A stretch of 64,000 nucleotides of DNA from the NCBI GenBank assembly GCA_045643005.1, contig JAZUJY010000280.1:1-64000 (forward strand), given 5' to 3'. Below, piece after piece: positions 35,363-44,207 of this stretch (positions are counted from its first letter, which is position 1; each line of letters starts with the position of its first letter). This DNA comes from HUN007 sp045643005 (lineage in GTDB: Bacteria; Bacillota; Clostridia; Oscillospirales; Ruminococcaceae). The notes under the pieces were generated by a model. It was not told the DNA's origin. It did not search any database and saw only the letters and a list, made by a program, of their open reading frames with translations. The translations under genes and the position numbers were made by a program.

Positions 35363-37027
35363 ATGCTTAAGGAATTATACATAGAAAATCTTGCGGTGAT
35401 CAGAAGTGCTGTAATTCCGATCTCGGAAAAATTCAACGCTTTTACGGGCGAGACCGGCGCAGGAAAATCAATTCTGATAAATGGAATTAACGCAGTTCTC
35501 GGGCAGAGGGTCACAAAGGATATAGTAAGAACCGGGGCAGAAAAAGCTGTTGTGACCGGTTTGTTTATAAATTTATCTGAAAAAGTTAAAACTAAACTTG
35601 ATGAACTTGGAATAGACTGTTCTGATAATGAGATAACAATAACCCGGGAGATAAATGCAGACGGTGGAAGCGTTGCAAGAATAAACGGAAGAACATCATC
35701 GGTGTCTGTATTAAGAGAAATAGGGGAAATGCTGATAAATATTCATGGTCAGCACGACAATCAGATACTCATGTGTCCTGAAAATCACACACAGATTATA
35801 GACAGCTTCGGAGGAGATATGTCTTTCCTTGAGGATTACAGAGAGTCATTCAAGGAACTTCAGGCTTGTGCAAAGAAATATTCTGAGGTAATGAAAAAAA
35901 GAAATGCAGCAGCCGAAAGAAAAATATATCTTTTATCAGTTGTTGAGGATATTAAGCATCTGGAGCTCGAAAAGGATGAGGACATAAGTCTTGAAGAAGA
36001 TTACAATATGCTTAAAAACAGTTCAGATATAATAAATGCACTGAATACGTCAAAAAACCGTATTGAAAGTGAAGATTCAGGTATTACGGATGAACTCAGT
36101 GAGATCGAAATAGAGCTTGGAGCAGTTTCCTCAATATATCCTCCTGCTTCTGCCTTTCTTGACCGAATAGCTTCCCTGAAAATAGACCTGCGTGATCTTG
36201 CGTCAGAGATAGCCCATTGTTCAGGTACACTCGAGGTCGATGACGAGATATTTGATCATATTACAGAACGACGCAGAACCATAGGAATGCTTAAAAGAAA
36301 ATACGGACTGGAGCTTAATGAGCTTATTGATCTGTGTGAACAGTCTGAAGCAGAGCTTGATACCATAGAAAATAGTGATGAGCTTTTGGATAAGCTTGAA
36401 AAGCAGAAAAAGGAGCTTCTTGATATCACTACTAAAAAAGCCAAAGCATTATACGAATACCGTCTGAAAATTTCAGAAAAATTTGTTTCAAGAGTCACAG
36501 AGGAATTGAGATTTCTTGACATGCCTAATGTTGTCATAGAAATAAGGCATGAAAAGGGAAAGCTTTCAGTAAATGGTATGGACACATCGGAGATCCTTAT
36601 ATCTGCCAATAAAGGCGAAGATCCCAAGCCTGTATCAAAGATTGCATCAGGCGGAGAGCTTTCAAGAATAATGCTTGCTTTAAAAACAGTAATAGCAGAT
36701 AAGGATGATATTCCTACTCTGATCTTTGATGAGATAGATACAGGTGTAAGTGGTCGTGCTGCTCAGAAAATCGGTATAAAACTTCAGGAGATCAGCTCAT
36801 ACAGGCAGGTGCTTTGCGTTACTCATCTGGCTCAGATAGCCTCTATGGCCGATGATCAGCTTCTTATAGAGAAACAGACTATTGGTGAAAGAACTGAAAC
36901 AAATGTTCACAAACTTGATGAAGAAGGCAGGATCAGAGAAATAGCAAGAATAATGGGCGGAGCTCAGCCGAGCGGACTGATGCTTGAAAATGCCAAGGAA
37001 CAGTTAATACTTAATAAACGAAAATAA
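35363..37027 (+). CDS. recN: DNA repair protein RecN
   Basis: 554 residues. The SMC-like ATPase has Walker A FTGETGAGKSILI near the start, LINIHGQHDNQIL, two central coiled-coil stretches, and the C-terminal IASGGELSRIMLALK and LIFDEIDTGVSG. It acts early in double-strand break repair. It ends the operon, followed by a strong terminator. Confidence 0.97.
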   Translation: MLKELYIENLAVIRSAVIPISEKFNAFTGETGAGKSILINGINAVLGQRVTKDIVRTGAEKAVVTGLFINLSEKVKTKLDELGIDCSDNEITITREINADGGSVARINGRTSSVSVLREIGEMLINIHGQHDNQILMCPENHTQIIDSFGGDMSFLEDYRESFKELQACAKKYSEVMKKRNAAAERKIYLLSVVEDIKHLELEKDEDISLEEDYNMLKNSSDIINALNTSKNRIESEDSGITDELSEIEIELGAVSSIYPPASAFLDRIASLKIDLRDLASEIAHCSGTLEVDDEIFDHITERRRTIGMLKRKYGLELNELIDLCEQSEAELDTIENSDELLDKLEKQKKELLDITTKKAKALYEYRLKISEKFVSRVTEELRFLDMPNVVIEIRHEKGKLSVNGMDTSEILISANKGEDPKPVSKIASGGELSRIMLALKTVIADKDDIPTLIFDEIDTGVSGRAAQKIGIKLQEISSYRQVLCVTHLAQIASMADDQLLIEKQTIGERTETNVHKLDEEGRIREIARIMGGAQPSGLMLENAKEQLILNKRK

Positions 37028-37030
37028 ATA

Positions 37031-37064
37031 AAATGCCAATGAATTGTTATCATTGGCATTTTTA
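37031..37064 (+). terminator. Terminator after recN
   Basis: AAATGCCAATGA pairs with TCATTGGCATTT, followed by T residues. Confidence 0.9.
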
Positions 37065-37081
37065 TTTGTGCGAATAATAAA

Positions 37082-37110
37082 TTGAAAATAAAACATTTTT
37101 CTGATATAAT
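37082..37110 (+). promoter_or_regulatory. Promoter of the ABC-F gene
   Basis: TTGAAA, 17 bases, TATAAT preceded by TGA. Confidence 0.8.
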
Positions 37111-37163
37111 ATAAACTGTGTCTGCTATCATGACGCAAATCTTATTATAATTTCGGAGGGAAA

Positions 37164-38765
37164 ATGATTACAGTTTCTAATGTCAGCATTCAGTTCGGCG
37201 GAACGACTCTTTTTAAAAATGTAGAACTGAAATTTACAAATGGCAACTGCTATGGAATAATTGGTGCAAACGGAGCAGGAAAATCAACATTTCTGAAAAT
37301 ACTCAGCGGAGAACTTGAACCGACAACAGGTGAAGTATCAGTAAAAAAGGATGCAAGAATGTCTGTTTTAAAACAGGATCATTTTGCATATGACGAATAT
37401 ACAGTTCTTGATACAGTGATCATGGGAAATGAAAAGCTGTATAAGATAATGAAGGAAAAAGACGAAATATATGCAAAAGAAGATTTTTCGGAAGAAGACG
37501 GTATCAGAGCATCAGAACTCGAAGCGGAATTTGCAGAGCTTGACGGCTGGGAAGCAGAATCAAATGCATCAAAGCTGATACAGGGACTGGGTATTTCTGA
37601 AGAGCTGCTGTATGAGCAGATGAGTGCAGTTTCTGCCAAGGAGAAAGTAAAGATACTTCTTGCACAGGCTCTTTTTGGAAATCCGGATATTATTCTTCTT
37701 GATGAACCGACCAACCATCTCGACATTGAAGCTGTAAGATGGCTTGAAGATTTTCTTGCAGATTACTTTGGAACAGTATTGGTGGTATCTCATGACAGAC
37801 ACTTTTTAAATAATGTATGTACACATATTGTAGATATAGATTATACAAAAATTAAAATGTATGTCGGAAACTATGAATTCTGGTACGAATCAAGCCAGCT
37901 TATACAGCGAATGATGAAGCAGCAGAATAAAAAGGCAGAGGAAAAAATTGCTGAGCTCAAATCGTTTATTGAACGTTTTTCTGCAAATAAGTCAAAATCA
38001 AGACAGGCAACATCAAGAAGAAAGCTGCTTGACAAGATAACAGTTGAAGAGATGCCGGCATCGAGCAGAAAGTATCCGTATATCGGTTTTTCACCTGACC
38101 GTGAGCTCGGAAAGGAAGTCCTTCAGGTCGATGATATCTGCAAAACAGCAGACGGCGAAACAATTCTGAAAAATGTTCGATTTACACTTTCCAGAGAAGA
38201 TAAGGTCGCTTTTGTAAGTGAAAATGAACATGCAGTAACAATGCTCTTTAAAATACTTATGGAAGAGGAACAGCCTGACAGTGGTTCATTTAAATGGGGT
38301 GTATCGACATCATGTTCATATTTTCCTGTGGACAATTCAGTTTATTTTAATAACTGTAAGCTTTCCATCGTAGACTGGATAAGACAGTATTCCATAAATG
38401 ATGAAACAGAAACCTACCTCAGAGGTTTTCTTGGAAGAATGCTGTTTTCCGGTGATGATGTTTACAAGCCTGTTGATGTTCTGTCAGGCGGTGAAAAGGT
38501 AAGATGTATGTTTTCAAGAATGATGTTGTTCGGATCGAATGTTCTTATTCTTGATCAGCCGACTAACCATCTTGATCTTGAAAGCATTACAGCAGTAAAC
38601 CAGGGACTTGAAAGTTTTAAAGGTGTTGTATTGTTTACATCCCATGACCATGAAATACTTCAGACAGTGGCAAACAGGATAATAGAGATCACACCTGACG
38701 GAGTTATTGACAGAACAGGTACTTATGAAGAATACCTTGATTATAAAAAAGAAAACAGAAAATGA
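37164..38765 (+). CDS. ABC-F family ATPase with one degenerate ATP site
   Basis: 533 residues, YkpA/YbiT-like length. NBD1 has Walker A GANGAGKST (34-42) and Walker B ILLDEPTNHLD (about 176-186), but its signature LSGGE is replaced by VSAKEK (about 156-161). NBD2 lacks a P-loop: VAFVSENEHAVTMLF stands where G-x4-GKS/T is expected (about 347-361). It keeps the signature LSGGEKVR (about 439) and has ILDQPTNHLD with Gln for the catalytic Glu. In the folded protein, site 1 (NBD1 Walker plus NBD2 signature) is intact and site 2 is degenerate on both sides. The linker (about 240-310) is basic and helical. ABC-F proteins act at the ribosomal E site; no antibiotic resistance can be inferred. Confidence 0.88.
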   Translation: MITVSNVSIQFGGTTLFKNVELKFTNGNCYGIIGANGAGKSTFLKILSGELEPTTGEVSVKKDARMSVLKQDHFAYDEYTVLDTVIMGNEKLYKIMKEKDEIYAKEDFSEEDGIRASELEAEFAELDGWEAESNASKLIQGLGISEELLYEQMSAVSAKEKVKILLAQALFGNPDIILLDEPTNHLDIEAVRWLEDFLADYFGTVLVVSHDRHFLNNVCTHIVDIDYTKIKMYVGNYEFWYESSQLIQRMMKQQNKKAEEKIAELKSFIERFSANKSKSRQATSRRKLLDKITVEEMPASSRKYPYIGFSPDRELGKEVLQVDDICKTADGETILKNVRFTLSREDKVAFVSENEHAVTMLFKILMEEEQPDSGSFKWGVSTSCSYFPVDNSVYFNNCKLSIVDWIRQYSINDETETYLRGFLGRMLFSGDDVYKPVDVLSGGEKVRCMFSRMMLFGSNVLILDQPTNHLDLESITAVNQGLESFKGVVLFTSHDHEILQTVANRIIEITPDGVIDRTGTYEEYLDYKKENRK

Positions 38766-38930
38766 TAAATTGCTATTTTTCACGTAATGTGTTATTTTTT
38801 GCTTGATATTCGTTTCAGTTTTGTATTTTTCAAATCATTTATATCATAAAAAGAATACTGAAAGTATTTATGATTTTGAGTGTATTTACACAATAAAATA
38901 CATCTTTGTCTGAAATATACAAAAGAAAGG

Positions 38931-38959
38931 TTGACACAAGACGCATTCATTGTTATAAT
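38931..38959 (+). promoter_or_regulatory. Promoter of the GH25 gene at 39001
   Basis: Full consensus TTGACA, 17 bases, TATAAT; 41 bases before the start codon. Confidence 0.85.
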
Positions 38960-39000
38960 AGAACATATACTTAATATACATATTATTTGGTGGTGAAAGA

Positions 39001-40143
39001 ATGCAGAAAATTACTTGTTTATTACTTGCTATTTGTCAGGCAGCATCGCTTGGTTCAGCAGGAAAGTCATCCGTTTCAATTCAGGAAAACAGTACGTTAA
39101 GTAGAACAGAAAGTATTACTACGACAGACTATTTAAAGAGTCAGACAAATATTTCTGTCGGTTCAATTAATTTATATTCATCGCATTCAGAGTCAGGAAT
39201 TGCAGAGTATAATTATAATATGCTTGTTCATTTCTCTGAAAATATGAATAACAGTCAGGCTTCAAATGTTATTGAAAGCAGCCGGAAGGGTGAAATAAAA
39301 TTACCTGAACCTCAGAAAATTGAAGAAAAGGCTAAAGAAGCAGCGAAAGCAGAAGCAGAAGCTGAAGCTGAAGAAGCAGTTGTAAATGAATCTTCTGAAG
39401 AAATAACTCAGCCGGAACCTGAAAAGCCATCTGTTACTGAACCGGAAGCTCCGGTGGAACCTGTAGTGACAGCAGAGCCTGTCATTGATGATTCTGATAT
39501 TACATGTACAGGTATTGATGTATCAAAGTGGCAGGGAAGAATTGACTGGCAGCAGGTTAAGAATGCAGGTGTTCAGTTTGCAATTATTAAAGCCGGAGAG
39601 GGTCTTGATGTTGAATCAAGGTTTTATGAAAATATTACAAATGCCAAAGCAGCAGGAATAAACTGTGGTGTTTACTGGTTTGGACATGCATCATCCCCTG
39701 ATGAAGCTGTTCAGGAAGCAAGAGCGTGTATGGACGCAATTGCAGGATATCAGCTCGAGTATCCGGTTGTATATGATTTTGAGTACAGATCACTTGATTC
39801 GAATCCGATTGCCGGCAACAAATCACTTCTTACGGATACTATACGTGCGTTTTTATGTACCCTTCAGGATAACGCATATTATTCGATGTTTTACACCAAT
39901 GGTGATTTTTCAAGAAGATACACAGAATTAAGCAGGATAAACTGTGATTTTGATATATGGTGTGCCGGTTACAATACATCTGCACCTAGTCTGGAATGCG
40001 GAATATGGCAGCATTCGGAAAAGGGCACAGTAGCGGGAATGGATATTGACAAACTCAACGGAAGTCATACTGATGTTGACCTTGATATTTCATATAAAAA
40101 TTATCCAATGAAAATGATCAAATATCATTTAAACGGTTTTTAA
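39001..40143 (+). CDS. Secreted GH25 lysozyme with acidic linker
   Basis: 380 residues. A probable signal peptide is at about 1-20 (ITCLLLAICQAASLGSAG). A Ser/Asn-rich region and an Ala/Glu then Pro/Glu/Val-rich linker (about 105-165) lead to a GH25 domain at about 168-370: CTGIDVSKWQGRIDWQQVK, FAIIKAGEG, YWFGHASSPDEA and VVYDFEYRS with the acidic active site, and GIWQHSEKG. It cleaves peptidoglycan glycan strands. The linker suggests the catalytic domain is extended through the wall. It has its own promoter and terminator. Confidence 0.9.
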   Translation: MQKITCLLLAICQAASLGSAGKSSVSIQENSTLSRTESITTTDYLKSQTNISVGSINLYSSHSESGIAEYNYNMLVHFSENMNNSQASNVIESSRKGEIKLPEPQKIEEKAKEAAKAEAEAEAEEAVVNESSEEITQPEPEKPSVTEPEAPVEPVVTAEPVIDDSDITCTGIDVSKWQGRIDWQQVKNAGVQFAIIKAGEGLDVESRFYENITNAKAAGINCGVYWFGHASSPDEAVQEARACMDAIAGYQLEYPVVYDFEYRSLDSNPIAGNKSLLTDTIRAFLCTLQDNAYYSMFYTNGDFSRRYTELSRINCDFDIWCAGYNTSAPSLECGIWQHSEKGTVAGMDIDKLNGSHTDVDLDISYKNYPMKMIKYHLNGF

Positions 40144-40157
40144 TTAAAATAATGAAT

Positions 40158-40191
40158 AAAAAAAGAGCATCAAAATTGATGCTCTTTTTTT
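40158..40191. terminator. Bidirectional terminator between GH25 and thiN
   Basis: AAAAAAAGAGCATC pairs with GATGCTCTTTTTT around a short loop. It can end both convergent transcripts; the thiN stop codon overlaps its right edge. Confidence 0.88.
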
Positions 40192-40837
40192 ATTCATTGA
40201 TAATTATTTTTGCGTCTCTGGAAAAAATGATAAGCAAAGTACCATTAGTAACACGAATTTGAGCCGAAGAACCTATGAATTCATTGCTGACTCCCACAGG
40301 GAAGCTGTTATTCATACTGTAGTCGTCAAGTGTATATTTTAATCCGGTCTCATAGACTCCGGTACTGACTGTGTCTATAGAAAAAACAGATATAAATCCT
40401 TTGGATTCTTCAGAGAAACTAACAGATGAGTTGCTTATGACCGTAAAAATTTCATTGTCACCGTATAGAAAACCTTTCAATCCCTGCTTTGCAAGCATTG
40501 TTAAAGTCTGAATATTTGAAATCGTATGAGAGGTTCTTCCGCCTGTACCACCAAAAAAATAAAATAAGTTGTAATCACGTTCTATGCCTTTTCTGACAGC
40601 ATAAAGTAAATCAGTATCATCTTTCACCGGATTGAGCTTAATAATTTCTGTATCTTTGTATTCAGGTACAAAACCGAGTGAATCGAAATCACCTAAAATA
40701 AGATCCGGTTTGACTTTGTGTTTTTCAAGAAAAGAATAACCTCCGTCAGCAGCGATGATAAAATCATCAGGATCAAATGATGGTAATTCATCATTGTAGT
40801 AGCTTCCTGCTCCGAAAATATAACAAATATGGGGCAT
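40190..40837 (-). CDS. thiN: Thiamine pyrophosphokinase
   Basis: 215 residues. The N-terminal substrate motifs are IIAADGGYSFLEKH and PDLILGDFDSL, followed by KDDTDLLYAV and GGTGGRTSHTISNIQTL, where most family members have GGRxDH. It converts thiamine to thiamine diphosphate, needed here by Dxs and pyruvate enzymes. No TPP riboswitch was found upstream. The 78 bases before it hold a chimeric intergenic repeat. The upstream gene is a DUF1836 regulator on the same strand. Confidence 0.9.
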   Translation of the reverse strand: MPHICYIFGAGSYYNDELPSFDPDDFIIAADGGYSFLEKHKVKPDLILGDFDSLGFVPEYKDTEIIKLNPVKDDTDLLYAVRKGIERDYNLFYFFGGTGGRTSHTISNIQTLTMLAKQGLKGFLYGDNEIFTVISNSSVSFSEESKGFISVFSIDTVSTGVYETGLKYTLDDYSMNNSFPVGVSNEFIGSSAQIRVTNGTLLIIFSRDAKIIINE

Positions 40838-40865
40838 ATTTAAACATCCGTTCTAAAAAATGATC

Positions 40866-40894
40866 TTCAAAGCTCTGTATTTAACAAGCAGAGG
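40866..40894 (-). repeat. Chimeric intergenic repeat joining both repeat types
   Basis: Read on the minus strand it has CCTCTGCTTGTTAAA, as in the double-hairpin element, directly followed by TACAGAGCTTTGAA, as in the dispersed motif. CTCTG and CAGAG can pair. It lies between the DUF1836 gene and thiN. Confidence 0.65.
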
Positions 40895-40915
40895 TGTGGA
40901 ATATCCCCGGCGTTG

Positions 40916-41494
40916 TTAAATTTTATATTTCTTGATATCAAGATCATCATATTCTTGTTCCATAGTAGTTTTTATTATTGATGATTCATAAGCAAGTGAC
41001 ATTATATAAAGAGTATTGACAAGTATATCTTCTTTTTCTTTAACATAGCTGTCATTGTTTTTTACAATTTCCTTGATTTTAGCTTTTATTGGTTCCGGTT
41101 TATAAATACCTGCATCATCAAGAGTACATATAACTGTACAGAACAGATTGTAGAGATCGATATCAGGAATGATATCATCGCTGGTATCTTCAACAACACC
41201 GTTTATATAATTCATCAGAATAGCTATGTTTTCAAGCTGCATTGTTCCCCTGAGCATATTTATCAGGAGAATGCGAATAACCTGAATTTCATAGTATTTT
41301 TTACCGGGAATATTTACGACCCATCCTCTTTTGATCCAGTTCTGTATAGTTGAACTACCAAGTCCTGTCAATTTAGAGAGCTGTGAAAGTGTAAGTCCTC
41401 CTGTTGCAGTGAGAATAGGTGAAATTAACGAAAAAGCTTCTGTTTTAACTTTTTCAGAAAAAGGCAATGTAGTTCCCGGAATGTGTTTTATCAT
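40916..41494 (-). CDS. DUF1836 helix-turn-helix protein
   Basis: 192 residues from the ATG at 41494, eight bases after GGAG; an in-frame TTG at 41500 is rejected. An HTH lies at about 30-70 (LTLSQLSKLTGLGSSTIQNW then IKRGWV), followed by KKYYEIQVIRILLINMLRG, the DUF1836 landmark, and a helical C-terminal half. These Firmicutes proteins resemble MerR-like DNA readers, but targets are unknown. A good promoter lies at 41604-41632. It is probably transcribed with thiN. Confidence 0.8.
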   Translation of the reverse strand: MIKHIPGTTLPFSEKVKTEAFSLISPILTATGGLTLSQLSKLTGLGSSTIQNWIKRGWVVNIPGKKYYEIQVIRILLINMLRGTMQLENIAILMNYINGVVEDTSDDIIPDIDLYNLFCTVICTLDDAGIYKPEPIKAKIKEIVKNNDSYVKEKEDILVNTLYIMSLAYESSIIKTTMEQEYDDLDIKKYKI

Positions 41495-41603
41495 AAGCAA
41501 GTCTCCTTAAACAATGTAAATTATTCTATTAAATCAAATTATCTTTTTGAAAGTTCTTAAAATCTTTTTTCTTAATCAAACAAACCTTTAATATGATACT
41601 TTA

Positions 41604-41632
41604 ATTATATCACGAGTTCAACTGAACCGCAA
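41604..41632 (-). promoter_or_regulatory. Promoter of the DUF1836 gene
   Basis: On the minus strand TTGCGG (41627-41632), 17 bases, TATAAT (41604-41609). Confidence 0.7.
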
Positions 41633-41755
41633 GTTGGAAAAAGCCCATATATCGCTGTATATAGTCAAATATCAGTATTTTATGTATTTATTAAGGAAAT
41701 TCTCTGTATTTTGAATGTTTGTGAAGCCGTTTGTTTTTGGAAAACAGGCAGAAAA

Positions 41756-41779
41756 AAAGACGAATAAAAATTCGTCTTT
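41756..41779. terminator. Isolated hairpin in the 41.5-42 kb gap
   Basis: Ten perfect base pairs with a four-base loop, followed by CTTTCTTTC on the plus strand and a run of T after GT on the minus strand. No annotated gene ends here, so it could end an unrecognised small transcript. Confidence 0.45.
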
Positions 41780-41826
41780 CTTTCTGAAATGTAAAAATTA
41801 TATTTATGAAAATTTCTAATTTATAA

Positions 41827-41843
41827 TGTCAGGCAACCTGACA
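41827..41843. promoter_or_regulatory. Operator-like palindrome
   Basis: TGTCAGG-CAA-CCTGACA, perfect seven-base arms, in a gene-free AT-rich region. It has the form of a dimeric regulator site; the regulator is unknown. Confidence 0.35.
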
Positions 41844-42000
41844 ACAGAATTATAGTGAATAACTATAAATAAACTATAATTATTATAGCATGTTTATGCA
41901 GTTATAACAATTCTAAAATAATGCCATTTAAGTCGGTTTAAAAGGAAAAACAGATAAATTCATAAAATATCTCACGTATGCTAAGAATATTGATTGTATG

Positions 42001-42025
42001 AAAAATCCCCGCAAAAGCGGGGATT
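42001..42025 (-). terminator. Terminator of the zinc-ribbon/PASTA gene
   Basis: AATCCCCGC pairs with GCGGGGATT around four A; on the minus strand it ends in five T. Confidence 0.9.
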
Positions 42026-42031
42026 ATATCA

Positions 42032-42048
42032 TTCAAAGCTCTGTGTTT
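42032..42048 (-). repeat. Dispersed motif with ACAGAGCTTTGAA, copy C
   Basis: On the minus strand AAACACAGAGCTTTGAA, directly between the stop codon of the gene ending at 42054 and its terminator. Confidence 0.6.
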
Positions 42049-42053
42049 GGATA

Positions 42054-44027
42054 TTATTTGTCTGCAGTAACTTTTCTTCTTGAACGTGAAAGTGTCCTTT
42101 CATCTATTTCACAGTCTTCTGATGATGTAAGTTCCTGTTCTGTCCAATCACCCCAGTCACTCCAGTCAGATATTATCTCTTTTTCATAGAAGTAAAGTGT
42201 TTCTATTAATTCACGTCTTCTGTACATAAACCATTCTGTTTCAGCAGAGCCGAATTTCATTGCATATGATTTACCATTAACTACATGTGAACTGAAGAAA
42301 ATATTACTTGTTGTTGAATCACCGGCAGGTGTTCTTGTCATATTGTCATTTGCAAGACGCCAGTTTTTAACATCAGGCTTAACATTTTGTTCACTGATAA
42401 CCTCATCATATGTCCATTTAACGTTGTAAAGATTACTGTTGAAGAAATTAGCAACATCCGGAGTAGAGAAAGAAATGCTGGTCATATTCATAGGATTGAA
42501 CCATCCTGCATACTTGAAACCGGACTGTCTTGCAACAATTTCAGTTTTATCATCAACAGGAATGTTTTCTGAAGTGAAATACTGATCAACTTTCCAGTCA
42601 GAATATTTGTTTTCAGTTCTGACAAGATTATAATCTTCATATTCTGATGAATTTGTAGTTTCACGTTTATCTATAGAACGTGTTCTGGTTCTCATTCTGT
42701 ATTCTTTTTTGGTTTCTGTGATATATGTTGAAGCAGGAACATATTCAGGTGTTGAACTCCATTCAGACCATGTTCCGGCGCTTACTGTCAGTGTTATAGA
42801 CATTGGAGAGCCTTTTATGAATTCTGTGTCAGGATCAATACTCTGTCCGATAACAGTATCGTAATCTCTGTCATCAGTAACATAGATAATTTCTGTTGTA
42901 ACACCTTTGAATCTCAGCATATTTTCTGCAGCAGATTTTTCCTGACCAATATAATTAATGATTTTGTCTTTTTCCGGTTCCGGTTCAGGCTCAGGCAGCG
43001 GCTCCGGCTTTGGAATAATATTTTCCGGCTGAGTTGTAGGAACTGAATGGAATGAAGCAGCTTCAGGAATAGAGTTTAAAATCTGGTCAATGGATGCTGA
43101 ATCAGATACATTTGCTTCATTTTCTGAAATAGTATTGATCGATTTGTAAGAATCCTTATTGTATGCAAATAAATAATCATTTGCATCTGCTGTTGCTTGT
43201 GGTTCAGATATGTTCTGCACAGATTCAGGACTTGGAATTGTGGAATTATCTTTATAATCTGATAAACCGTTTCCTTTTCTGTATTGTGTATAAGTGATCG
43301 GAGTTTCTTCAAATGTCAGACCTGATGATGAAGAAACATTCTGTTCTGATGCATTGATTCCGAAGCTTGTATTTTCAAGAGTTTTGATCTTATCAGCAAT
43401 ATCCTTATTCAGTTCATCAGCTGTAACTTCATTAGATTCAGTCGATGCTGTCTGCATTTCATTACCTGAAAATGAATCAAAACCGGTACCAAATGAAGGT
43501 GGAGCAACAGCTTTTGGAGCTGAATTGTCAAATGAAGGCGGAACAACTGTCTGACTAAGGTCAATTCTTTCGTTATCAGCCTTTTCTGCCATAGTTTTCA
43601 TCTGATTGTATGAAATATACTGCTGATAGGAATTATCGTTGTTTATGTTCTGTTTATAAGGATCAGGACGTTTAAATTCAGGAATTTTAGGAGTGTTTAA
43701 ACTTTCAAAAGTTGTATTGCTTCCTGAATACTGCACTTTTTTCTGTTCATCGTTTGCGGGATTGTTTAACGTATTTGCAGCTATTGCAGCAGCTGAAGAA
43801 TTGAAACGCTGATTACTGTTGCTAACATTACTGAAAGCCGGTGACGAAGGATTGGAATTTATCTGAGCACCGGACATACGACTCTCATTTGAAATTTTTT
43901 CACTTTCATTCTCTCTGACAGCCCAGGATTTTTCGCCTGTTCTGAGATTGGTTCCGCAGAAGCCGCAGAAATTCATTTTATTCTTTTTTGTGTCTTTAAT
44001 TATTTCTCCACAATTAGGGCATTTCAT
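42054..44027 (-). CDS. Zinc-ribbon protein with PASTA-like domain and W-S-x-W/R-T-R repeats
   Basis: 657 residues from the ATG at 44027, nine bases after GGAGG; an in-frame TTG at 44036 overlaps that site. The N-terminus is a zinc ribbon (CPNCGE, FCGFCGT). About 25-350 is Ser/Asn/Gln-rich and probably disordered. About 353-416 fits a PASTA fold (IGQEKSAAENMLRFKGV, then VIGQSIDPDTEFIKGS). Three related segments follow near 419, 474 and 620 with W-S-x-W, as in WSEWSSTPEY and SDWSDWGDW; the first and last end in an Arg-rich strand (RMRTRTR, LSRSRRK). These recall thrombospondin-type folds. No signal peptide or membrane segment. The function is not known; related clostridial proteins carry similar W-rich repeats. 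Confidence 0.6.
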   Translation of the reverse strand: MKCPNCGEIIKDTKKNKMNFCGFCGTNLRTGEKSWAVRENESEKISNESRMSGAQINSNPSSPAFSNVSNSNQRFNSSAAAIAANTLNNPANDEQKKVQYSGSNTTFESLNTPKIPEFKRPDPYKQNINNDNSYQQYISYNQMKTMAEKADNERIDLSQTVVPPSFDNSAPKAVAPPSFGTGFDSFSGNEMQTASTESNEVTADELNKDIADKIKTLENTSFGINASEQNVSSSSGLTFEETPITYTQYRKGNGLSDYKDNSTIPSPESVQNISEPQATADANDYLFAYNKDSYKSINTISENEANVSDSASIDQILNSIPEAASFHSVPTTQPENIIPKPEPLPEPEPEPEKDKIINYIGQEKSAAENMLRFKGVTTEIIYVTDDRDYDTVIGQSIDPDTEFIKGSPMSITLTVSAGTWSEWSSTPEYVPASTYITETKKEYRMRTRTRSIDKRETTNSSEYEDYNLVRTENKYSDWKVDQYFTSENIPVDDKTEIVARQSGFKYAGWFNPMNMTSISFSTPDVANFFNSNLYNVKWTYDEVISEQNVKPDVKNWRLANDNMTRTPAGDSTTSNIFFSSHVVNGKSYAMKFGSAETEWFMYRRRELIETLYFYEKEIISDWSDWGDWTEQELTSSEDCEIDERTLSRSRRKVTADK

Positions 44028-44063
44028 GTTATGCAACCTCCAAAACTATAATTACTATCTTAA

Positions 44064-44092
44064 ATTTTAACATATGAAAGAAAATTATTCAA
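44064..44092 (-). promoter_or_regulatory. Promoter of the zinc-ribbon/PASTA gene
   Basis: On the minus strand TTGAAT (44087-44092), 17 bases, TAAAAT (44064-44069). Confidence 0.65.
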
Positions 44093-44207
44093 CTATATTT
44101 GAGTAAAAGCATAAAAAAATCTTTTTGTAAATTTTGTGCATTGTGCAAAAATACTAAATAAATGCGGAAAAATCTATAAGTATGAAGTGATCAACCCGGA
44201 CATGATA

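Larger units (their letters stand above)
41495..42053. other. Gene-free region upstream of the DUF1836 gene
   Basis: It contains the DUF1836 promoter, a perfect 10-bp-arm hairpin at 41756-41779 (AAAGACGAAT/ATTCGTCTTT), an operator-like palindrome at 41827-41843, a very AT-rich stretch with several short inverted repeats around 41850-41890, and the terminator plus dispersed repeat of the gene ending at 42054. No convincing ORF or known RNA was recognised. Confidence 0.55.

Noticed and set aside
40838..40915. TPP riboswitch upstream of thiN
   Set aside because: No CUGAGA box or second conserved helix; the gap is filled by the intergenic repeat.
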